Below are positions 57,990-64,000 of a stretch of DNA of 64,000 nucleotides, one piece after another; positions within the stretch are counted from its first letter, which is position 1, and every line of letters starts with the position of its first letter. The DNA comes from Acidianus infernus (GTDB lineage Archaea; Thermoproteota; Thermoprotei_A; Sulfolobales; Sulfolobaceae): positions 656,001-720,000 of the forward strand of contig NZ_WFIY01000004.1 of the NCBI RefSeq assembly GCF_009729545.1, in the 5' to 3' direction. Under the pieces are notes generated by a model. It worked only from the letters and a program-made list of their open reading frames with translations, was not told the DNA's origin and ran no database searches. The translations under genes were made by a program, and so were the position numbers.

Positions 57990-58530
57990 TTTCCTCGTTT
58001 TTACTCACCAATAATTCTAAGTATGACTTTTTAATTTGTGTTGCTTTTATTTTATATTTTTCAAGAAATAAATTTACATATTCGATAAGTTTTTCTTCTG
58101 TTGAATTCGGTATTTCTATTTCTATAAATTCTCCAAGATCTTTCACGCTATCTAGACAAATTATAAATTCTCCATCTTTTAGAAAGATTCTGTTTTTAAC
58201 AACTGTGTATACAGGTTTAAATCCAAGTCTTTCTAAAATTTTAATAAGATTATCCGCGTTATTTACATTTACTGTTATTTCTTCTCTAGATTTACTTATT
58301 TTTCCTATTTTAGGTCCCTTATATGTAAATTCTATTCCACTATCAGTCTTTCTTATTCTTAGCGCTTCATCTGTTTTTCTGAAATCTCTAAATTCACTAT
58401 TAAAATAGATATCTTCTTCTGTTTCTTTCTTTATTAATTGCATTCCGTCATTCAATAATTTGGCATAAAGTTCTGCTAATGTAGGCGATTCAAGCTTTAA
58501 TTTTACTTCCCTTTCTATTATATCAGCCAT
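57970..58530 (-). CDS. CYTH-domain protein (class IV adenylate cyclase CyaB / triphosphatase family)
   Basis: 186 residues. N-terminal EREVKLKLE contains the ExExK signature; EALRIRKTDSGIEFTYKGPK and the C-terminal basic/acid strands (EIEIPNSTEEKL) complete the tunnel fold. Family members act as adenylate cyclase or inorganic/thiamine triphosphatase; which one is unknown. Start at ATG 58530 or 58536; the latter overlaps the divergent gene's ATG. Confidence 0.82.
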   Translation of the reverse strand: MADIIEREVKLKLESPTLAELYAKLLNDGMQLIKKETEEDIYFNSEFRDFRKTDEALRIRKTDSGIEFTYKGPKIGKISKSREEITVNVNNADNLIKILERLGFKPVYTVVKNRIFLKDGEFIICLDSVKDLGEFIEIEIPNSTEEKLIEYVNLFLEKYKIKATQIKKSYLELLVSKNEENNSNSN

Positions 58531-58533
58531 TTG

Positions 58534-58560
58534 CATGTCTACTATTGAAAACTATATAAA
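58534..58560. promoter_or_regulatory. Overlapping divergent starts with an embedded promoter
   Basis: CATG at 58534-58537 is ATG on both strands. A TATA box (CTATATAAAAAA, 58549-58560) for the minus-strand gene lies inside the first codons of the plus-strand gene, about 25 bases from ATG 58530. The plus-strand promoter must lie within the CYTH gene (TTTAATTTTA near 58495-58504). Confidence 0.55.
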
Positions 58561-59542
58561 AAAGTATGATAAAGTCTTTGAAATTTCTCCTTCGTTAAAA
58601 GCTATAGAATTATCACGTAAGTACGGATTTTTAGATTATATGGTGGAAAGATATTTACATATATTTAGACATGAAGCAGAAGATTTTCTATATTCATGTA
58701 ATTTTCCATTGAAAAAAAGTATAAGGTGTAATACATTAAAGATAGATTGTGATAAACTAGAATCGAGAATGGAACAGAAAGGTTTCGAGTTAGAAAAGGT
58801 AAGTTGGTTAAAACATGGTTATATAGTAAAGAAAGCACCTCCTAAACCTTCCTTAGGAGCTACAATAGAATATTTACAAGGTTATTATTATATTCAAGGT
58901 TTAGCTTCTATGGTTCCGGCATATGTTCTCAATCCTTCATCTTCAGATATTGTGCTAGATATGGCAGCAGCTCCAGGGGGTAAAACTACACAGTTATCTC
59001 AAATAATGAATAATGAAGGCTTAATAGTAGCTGTAGAGAAATCAAGATTAAGAATAGCATCACTTTTATCAAATATTAGCAGACTTGGTGCCCGTAACGT
59101 TTTATTATTAAGATCAGACGTTAGGACATTGGAAAAAACTACTCTCTCATTTGATAAGATACTTTTAGACGCCCCTTGTTCTGGAGAGGGATTAATACCT
59201 GAGGATCAATCTAGAAAGACAAAAACTTCGCTCGATGATTTAAAACGATTTAGCTTTACTCAGTTACAATTAATTTCTACAGCATATAAATTACTTAAAA
59301 AAGGAGGAGAACTTGTTTATTCAACATGTAGCATAGCTCCAGAGGAAGATGAAATGATAGTTAATTTCGCTATTGAAGAGCTAGGCATGAAAACTATAAA
59401 AATTTCTGGATATCCCGCAGAAAATGGAATTGTTGAATATAATGGAGTTTCATTTAATGAGGAAGTATCAAATTGTATTAGATTTTATCCTCATAAGAAT
59501 GGAACAGAGGGATTTTTTGTATGCCATCTCAAAAAATGCTAG
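58535..59542 (+). CDS. RNA cytosine-C5 methyltransferase (RsmB/NSUN family)
   Basis: 335 residues. RCNTLKIDCDKLE in the PUA-less N-terminal domain; SAM motif VLDMAAAPGGKTTQLSQ; catalytic cysteines in LLDAPCSGEGL (motif IV) and VYSTCSIAPEEDE (motif VI); C-terminal GFFVCHLKK. Target tRNA or rRNA unknown. Its end overlaps a PUA-domain gene, an arrangement equal to a split NSUN6-like enzyme. Archaeal tRNA C72 or C48/49 methylation would fit. Confidence 0.88.
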   Translation: MSTIENYIKKYDKVFEISPSLKAIELSRKYGFLDYMVERYLHIFRHEAEDFLYSCNFPLKKSIRCNTLKIDCDKLESRMEQKGFELEKVSWLKHGYIVKKAPPKPSLGATIEYLQGYYYIQGLASMVPAYVLNPSSSDIVLDMAAAPGGKTTQLSQIMNNEGLIVAVEKSRLRIASLLSNISRLGARNVLLLRSDVRTLEKTTLSFDKILLDAPCSGEGLIPEDQSRKTKTSLDDLKRFSFTQLQLISTAYKLLKKGGELVYSTCSIAPEEDEMIVNFAIEELGMKTIKISGYPAENGIVEYNGVSFNEEVSNCIRFYPHKNGTEGFFVCHLKKC

Positions 59543-60045
59543 TAAAAACTCTTAAAACTCGCGAATTAATGAAGATTTTAGAAAAGATAATAATAGAATT
59601 TGAATGTTCGTACGATGAACTCTATGAGTATTTCTCCAAGTATCACATATATGAAATTATAGGAGAAAAGTTCTCACAGATAAGTATATCTACGTCAGAT
59701 TTTTCAAATATAATTGATATTATATCAAAAATAGGTTTGCATCCGTATATGGTTGGCACTCCGATTCTAAGGATAACTGAATCAAAAAAGATCTTTCCAT
59801 TACTACCTTTAGGTAATATTCTTTCAAAATACTGTAAAAAAATTATAAGATTAAATGAAAATCTTATAAATAAATTAATTTATGGAAAGACTATAGAGAT
59901 TAATGAGAAAATTAATTTTAATAGAGTTATTATATTAAATAATTATGGGGAGTTTATCGCATACGCTAAAATTACGCGAGAAAAAAATAGTACGTTGATA
60001 ATACCAGAATTAGATATAGGTTGGTATTTAAGGAAGGGTGGATAA
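59521..60045 (+). CDS. PUA-domain RNA-binding protein, partner of the upstream methyltransferase
   Basis: 174 residues (159 if started at ATG 59536). The C-terminal half is a PUA domain: LINKLIYGKTIEINEKINFN, then FIAYAKI and the end IIPELDIGWYLRKGG. The N-terminal half carries FPLLPLGNILSKYCKK. It overlaps the NSUN-type gene by 7-22 bases, suggesting coupled translation and a complex in which it guides the methyltransferase to RNA. Confidence 0.72.
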   Translation: MPSQKMLVKTLKTRELMKILEKIIIEFECSYDELYEYFSKYHIYEIIGEKFSQISISTSDFSNIIDIISKIGLHPYMVGTPILRITESKKIFPLLPLGNILSKYCKKIIRLNENLINKLIYGKTIEINEKINFNRVIILNNYGEFIAYAKITREKNSTLIIPELDIGWYLRKGG

Positions 60046-60088
60046 AATATATAATAGTTATTGTCAAAGTTCTAAGTTTAGAAAGGTG
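60046..60088 (+). promoter_or_regulatory. radA promoter and ribosome-binding site
   Basis: AAATATATAATA at 60046-60057 as TATA box, predicted start near 60078; AAAGGTGAAT at 60081-60090 as ribosome-binding site. This supports TTG 60096 as start. Confidence 0.6.
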
Positions 60089-60095
60089 AATAAGT

Positions 60096-61070
60096 TTGGC
60101 TGATCAAGTTCAAGAAAAGAAAAAACCTAAAAGCATTGAGGATCTTAGCGGAGTAGGTCAAGCTGTATTAAATAAATTAATAGATGCTGGATACTCAAGT
60201 CTTGAAGCAATAGCAGTAGCATCTCCACAAGACCTTAGTGTTGCAGCCGGAATTCCATTGACTACTGCACAACGTATCATAAAGGAAGCTAGAGACGCAT
60301 TAGATATTAGGTTCAAGACAGCTTTAGAAGTCAAAAAAGAAAGAATGAATGTTAGAAAGATAACTACTAGTAGTCAAGCTTTAGACGGACTATTAGGTGG
60401 TGGAATAGAAACTAGAACAATGACGGAGTTTTTTGGAGAATTTGGTTCAGGAAAGACACAAATATGCCATCAAATTTCTGTAAATGTGCAATTACCACCA
60501 GAGAAAGGCGGACTATCTGGTAAAGCTGTTTATATTGATACCGAAGGTACCTTTAGATGGGAAAGAATAGAAGCTATGGCAAAGGCTGCAGGATTAGATC
60601 CCGATACGGCAATGGATAACATATATTACATGAGAGCCATAAATTCTGATCATCAAATAGCAATAGGAGACGATTTACAAGAATTTATAGCTAAAAATCC
60701 ATCCGTAAAAGTAGTTATAGTAGATTCAGTGACTTCGCACTTTAGAGCAGAATACACTGGTAGAGAAAACTTAGCTGCAAGGCAGCAAAAGTTGAACAAA
60801 CATCTTCATCAATTAACTAGATTAGCAGAAATATACGATCTAGCAGTTATTATTACTAACCAAGTAATGGCAAGGCCAGATATGTTTTACGGAGATCCTA
60901 CTGTAGCAGTAGGAGGTCATACGCTTTATCACGTTCCAGGAATAAGAGTTCAATTAAAGAAGAGTAGAGGAAATAAAAGAATAGCAAGGATAGTAGACGC
61001 TCCACATCTACCGGAAGGAGAGGTAGTATTTGCGATAACAGAAGAAGGAATTAGGGACGCTGAAGAATAA
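60096..61070 (+). CDS. radA: DNA repair and recombination protein RadA
   Basis: 324 residues. N-terminal HhH domain (GVGQAVLNKLIDAGYSSLEA), Walker A GEFGSGKTQICHQ, Walker B VKVVIVDSVTS, and DNA-binding loops (RPDMFYGDPTVAVGGHTLYH). Archaeal strand-exchange recombinase. TTG start. Plus strand, followed by a HIT protein. Confidence 0.97.
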   Translation: MADQVQEKKKPKSIEDLSGVGQAVLNKLIDAGYSSLEAIAVASPQDLSVAAGIPLTTAQRIIKEARDALDIRFKTALEVKKERMNVRKITTSSQALDGLLGGGIETRTMTEFFGEFGSGKTQICHQISVNVQLPPEKGGLSGKAVYIDTEGTFRWERIEAMAKAAGLDPDTAMDNIYYMRAINSDHQIAIGDDLQEFIAKNPSVKVVIVDSVTSHFRAEYTGRENLAARQQKLNKHLHQLTRLAEIYDLAVIITNQVMARPDMFYGDPTVAVGGHTLYHVPGIRVQLKKSRGNKRIARIVDAPHLPEGEVVFAITEEGIRDAEE

Positions 61071-61100
61071 TTTTTTAAAATGGCCAATATTTTCAATATT

Positions 61101-61622
61101 ATGGATTTTCTATGGGCTCCTTGGAGATCTAAATATGTAGCTGACTCATCTAAGAGTAAAAAAGAGGAATATTGTATATTTTGCGAGTTTCCTAAGCAAA
61201 ACAATGATGAAAGAAATTTGATAGTATATAGAAGTAAATACGCTTACCTCATTCTTAATAGATTTCCGTATAATCCAGCTCATGTCATGATTGTTCCGTA
61301 TAGACACATTTCGTCTATTGAGTTATTGGAAGATAATGAAGCCCAAGATATTTTTAGGTTAGTTAAAATTACGTTAGCAGCAATTCGGAAAGTTTATTCT
61401 CCCGACGGATTTAATGTAGGTATAAACATAGGTAGAACGGCAGGAGCAGGTATAGAAGCTCATGTACATGTGCACATTGTACCTAGATGGAACGGCGATG
61501 CTAATTTCATGCCAGTGTTATCAAATACAAAAGTATTACCAGAGGACTTAGAAACTACATATGTAAAAATAAAAAATGCTATTAAGGATATTATTAATAA
61601 TGAAGACTCTCTCGATCACTGA
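61101..61622 (+). CDS. HIT-family nucleotide hydrolase/phosphorylase
   Basis: 173 residues from ATG 61101 (MDFLWAPWRSKYV, the usual start). Zinc-type cysteines CIFC, then VIVPYRH-like MIVPYRHISS and the HIT motif EAHVHVHIVPRW. Ap4A phosphorylase/FHIT-like activity is likely. A TATA-like TTTTTTAAAA (61070-61079) at about 26 bases upstream supports this start and a leaderless mRNA over the ATG at 61080. Confidence 0.88.
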   Translation: MDFLWAPWRSKYVADSSKSKKEEYCIFCEFPKQNNDERNLIVYRSKYAYLILNRFPYNPAHVMIVPYRHISSIELLEDNEAQDIFRLVKITLAAIRKVYSPDGFNVGINIGRTAGAGIEAHVHVHIVPRWNGDANFMPVLSNTKVLPEDLETTYVKIKNAIKDIINNEDSLDH

Positions 61623-61647
61623 AACATGATGAAGGCAGGGTTTGCAG

Positions 61648-62865
61648 ATGACGTATATAAAATATTTTGATGAAATAGTAAAAATTAGAGAAAGAATATC
61701 TCCATATATTCATGAGACTCCATTAGATTATTCTACCACGTTTTCAAGAATGGCAAATTCGAATGTTTATTTAAAGCTAGAAAATTTGCAAAAAACAGGC
61801 TCATTTAAAGTTAGGGGTGCTTTCTCTAAGCTTCTCACATTATCGGATGAAGAAAAGAAAAGAGGAGTAATTGCAGTTTCTGCAGGAAACCATGCACAAG
61901 GTGTTGCTTACGCCTCTAAAGTTTTAGGAATTAAATCAGTAATAGTAATGCCAGAAACTGCACCCATTTCAAAGTATTTATCTACTAAAAGTTATGGTGC
62001 AGAAGTTATACTTTATGGATCATATCTACATGAAAGTATGAGCAAAGCTGAAGAAATAATAAAAGAGCGTAACTTAGTTTTAGTCCATCCCTATGACGAT
62101 ATTAATGTTATTTTAGGTCAAGGCACTTTAGGACTGGAAATTCTATCGCAAATATCTCCAGACGTAGTAGTAGTTCCTGTAGGGGGAGGAGGTCTAATTT
62201 CTGGAGTATCCATAGCATTGAAAGCTAAAAATAGGAACATAAAAATAATAGGTGTTCAATCTTCTGCTTCTCCTTCTTTAAAAATTTCAAAAGATCTAGG
62301 TAGACTAACTGAAATAGAGCCTTCATATTCGATAGCTGATGGAATATTAGTAAAAACTCCATCTAAACTTACTTTTGATATAATAAGTGAACTAGTAGAT
62401 GATATCGTGCTAGTTGATGACGACGAAATAGCTTGTGCAATGTCCTTGCTATTAGAGAGAGCAAAAACACTTGTAGAAGGAGCCGGGGCTGCTTCTTTAG
62501 CGGCTATACTTTCATCTAAAATAAAGCTTAATCCTTCTCAAAAAGTAGTTAGTATATTAAGTGGAGGGAATGTTGATCTCTCGTTATTATCTCATATTAT
62601 AGAGAAAAATCTATATAAAATAAAGCGTATAGTGAAAGTAAAGGTAATAGTTCCAGATAAACCAGGATATTTAAATAAAGTATTAAGTTATGTTGCAAAA
62701 ATTAGAGGAAATATTATAGATGTAGTTCATGATAGAATAAGTAGTGATGTAAAACCAGGGTATACTAAGATATATGTAATGTTCGAGATATCTTCAACAA
62801 ATGCAATAAGTGAATTAATTCTTGATCTAGCTAAGGAAGGCATAGATGCAAAGATTGTAGATTAA
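61648..62865 (+). CDS. ilvA: Threonine ammonia-lyase (biosynthetic/catabolic), with C-terminal ACT domain
   Basis: 405 residues. PLP enzyme converting threonine to 2-oxobutanoate. PLP lysine in KTGSFKVRGAF, SAGNHAQGVAYASK, and the phosphate-binding VPVGGGGLISG; serine of ILSGGNVDLS. ACT-like regulatory domain from about residue 330 (VPDKPGYLNKVLSYV). ATG 61648 or TTG 61642. Supplies isoleucine precursors. Confidence 0.93.
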   Translation: MTYIKYFDEIVKIRERISPYIHETPLDYSTTFSRMANSNVYLKLENLQKTGSFKVRGAFSKLLTLSDEEKKRGVIAVSAGNHAQGVAYASKVLGIKSVIVMPETAPISKYLSTKSYGAEVILYGSYLHESMSKAEEIIKERNLVLVHPYDDINVILGQGTLGLEILSQISPDVVVVPVGGGGLISGVSIALKAKNRNIKIIGVQSSASPSLKISKDLGRLTEIEPSYSIADGILVKTPSKLTFDIISELVDDIVLVDDDEIACAMSLLLERAKTLVEGAGAASLAAILSSKIKLNPSQKVVSILSGGNVDLSLLSHIIEKNLYKIKRIVKVKVIVPDKPGYLNKVLSYVAKIRGNIIDVVHDRISSDVKPGYTKIYVMFEISSTNAISELILDLAKEGIDAKIVD

Positions 62866-62908
62866 ATTTTTATTTTAGAGAAAAAGTAAGAAGTGGGATC
62901 CAAATGGA

Positions 62909-63688
62909 ATTTATTATCTAGGCCCTAAAGGGAGTTTTTCACATGAGGCTGCTTTAAAGATTAGCAATGCCATCTATGTAGAAGCACAATCGATATCAGA
63001 AATATTTTATAAAGTTAGTTCTGAAGGCAAACTAGGTATAGTTCCTATAGAAAATAGTTTGGAAGGCCCTATTAATGAGACCTTAGATAATTTATTTAAG
63101 TTTGATGATGTGTTCGTTAATAAAATTATTGAATTAAAGATTAATTTGGTTTTAGCATCTAAGGGAGATATTAATATAAAACATATAAAGAATATTTATA
63201 CGCATTTATACGCATATAAGGAAGCACAAAATTCATTACTTAAACTAGGCATCGTTAATAATGTAATACCAGTAGAAAGTACTTCTAAAGCAGCCATATT
63301 AGCTTTGTCTGATCCAAATTCTGCAGCCTTATGTTCAGAGTTTGCTGCTAGACTTTATGGATTGAAAATTTTAGCTTATGGAGTTCAAGATTATAATAAT
63401 AATATTACTAAATTCGCCTTAATTTCCAAAAATGTTAGCTTTAGAGGAGAAAGATCTATGATATTATTCACTGTTCCAGATTTACCGGGGAGTTTATATA
63501 AAGTTCTAGAAAAATTTTATACATTTAATAAGAATTTAAAAATGATATATTCTAGACCCGTCAGAAGCATACCTTGGAATTATTACTTTTATGTGGAGTA
63601 TGAAGGATCTTATGAGAAGGAATTATTAGATGAACTCAAAAAAGTAACCACTTCACTTAAATTTAAAGGAAGTTATAATATTACATAA
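62909..63688 (+). CDS. pheA: Prephenate dehydratase, start codon non-canonical or frameshifted
   Basis: About 259 residues from the ATT at 62909. IYYLGPKGSFSHEAALKI, VPIENSLEGPINETLDNL and the TKF triad (NITKFALISK) are in one open frame; a C-terminal ACT domain follows (FTVPDLPGSLYKVLEKF, SRPVRS). The first ATG/GTG/TTG in that frame is a TTG at 63059 inside the catalytic domain. An out-of-frame ATG at 62904 would reach the family start (M-E-I-YYLGP) if one base were added to GGAATTT. Last step before phenylpyruvate in phenylalanine synthesis. Confidence 0.8.
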   Translation: MYYLGPKGSFSHEAALKISNAIYVEAQSISEIFYKVSSEGKLGIVPIENSLEGPINETLDNLFKFDDVFVNKIIELKINLVLASKGDINIKHIKNIYTHLYAYKEAQNSLLKLGIVNNVIPVESTSKAAILALSDPNSAALCSEFAARLYGLKILAYGVQDYNNNITKFALISKNVSFRGERSMILFTVPDLPGSLYKVLEKFYTFNKNLKMIYSRPVRSIPWNYYFYVEYEGSYEKELLDELKKVTTSLKFKGSYNIT

Positions 63689-64000
63689 CAATACCCGGTT
63701 TTAAGTTTTCTAGGCTAAATAATAACATATAGCTCCTTGCATCAGTTTCGCCTATAACTTTCTTTACAGCATCAAAAATAACTTGTTTATCCTTGCCATG
63801 TAACATACAATAACATAAATAATCCCATGGCTTATTGCTCTCTCTTAAGACTACATGTGTGGCTTCATTTATATGTAGTGCAATATTTTCACAAGCTTTC
63901 TCTACATCTTCGGTATCAATTAAAAGCATTGCGTTTTCTTTAATTCCTACTTTTTCGCCATTTAAAGTAGCTCCATAATCTTTTACTACATGCTTATCTT
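63681..64000 (-). CDS. Lrp/AsnC-type RAM-domain protein, 5' end outside window
   Basis: 106 codons visible, no start within the window. KDYGATLNGEKVGIKENAML, then VVLRESNKPWDYLCYCMLHG and the end SLENLKPGIVM resemble the ligand-binding half of Sulfolobales Lrp-like regulators; the DNA-binding half would lie beyond 64000. Convergent overlap of 8 bp with pheA. Confidence 0.6.
   Translation of the reverse strand, partial: DKHVVKDYGATLNGEKVGIKENAMLLIDTEDVEKACENIALHINEATHVVLRESNKPWDYLCYCMLHGKDKQVIFDAVKKVIGETDARSYMLLFSLENLKPGIVM

Overview
The window is chromosomal DNA of a thermoacidophilic crenarchaeon of the order Sulfolobales. The evidence is a low GC content, archaeal-type information genes throughout, Sulfolobales-specific gene orders, intron-bearing tRNA genes, an orc1-1-linked origin with Orc-binding repeats, and protein sequences that line up by eye with remembered Sulfolobus/Sulfurisphaera proteins. 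I cannot name the genus. All names rest on motif and family recognition; no search was run.

Layout. 1-2.5 kb: end of a ribosomal protein operon (uL4, uL3, SPOUT methyltransferase). 2.5-9.5 kb: ileS, leuB, a DUF447 protein, an M28-type peptidase and a HAD hydrolase. 9.5-19.6 kb: a long minus-strand information cluster with EF-2, XPF, prefoldin, Pcc1, Brix, L37Ae, exosome Rrp42/Rrp41/Rrp4, SDO1, proteasome alpha, a C/D sRNA, RNase P Pop5 and Rpp30, a predicted exosome RNA-binding protein and L15e. 19.7-26 kb: YchF, a sugar-phosphate nucleotidylyltransferase, S3Ae, three RNA/protein methyltransferases, DUF655, Rpo4, L21e. 26.2-28.6 kb: five tRNA genes (three with introns), SpeE, L37e and an Sm-like protein. 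28.6-36.5 kb: SPOUT protein, an orphan m5C DNA methyltransferase, TFE, HflX, MBF1, the PAN/PUA/PAC2 proteasome operon, archaeosine TGT and SmAP3. 36.5-47.2 kb: Rpo8, proteasome beta, HisS, a tRNA endonuclease-like subunit, TFB3, thermosome, a HerA-like membrane ATPase, Cgi121-like protein, Urm1, S17e, FBP aldolase/phosphatase, ABCE1 and a 27-residue acidic microprotein. 47.2-53.8 kb: tRNA-Arg, RpiA, SWIM protein, Elf1, GGGP synthase, Sec61 beta, HTH-CBS regulator, RNase P RNA, Tsr3, an Lrp-like protein, TiaS and tRNA-Ala. 53.8-64 kb: replication origin with orc1-1, DUF99, thioesterase, NadM, DUF62, CYTH protein, NSUN-type methyltransferase with a PUA partner, RadA, HIT, IlvA, PheA and a partial Lrp-like gene.

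How it fits together. This is a core-genome region: translation, RNA processing (RNase P RNA and two of its proteins, three exosome subunits, rRNA and tRNA modification), protein quality control (proteasome alpha and beta, PAN, PAC2 protein, Urm1, thermosome, prefoldin) and replication initiation. No CRISPR array, intact insertion sequence or restriction-modification pair is visible. Mobile-element traces are limited to a scar beside tRNA-Ala and a gene-poor stretch beside tRNA-Arg.

The least ordinary observations are these: a tryptophan-punctuated acidic microprotein upstream of abce1; an RNase P RNA whose P1 helix strands also encode the identical C-terminal EEPQ of two convergent protein genes; conserved genes without a usable in-frame ATG/GTG/TTG (DUF62, PheA, possibly Brix); a perfect 31-bp tandem duplication inside tfb3 read in two frames; and divergent genes with overlapping start codons.
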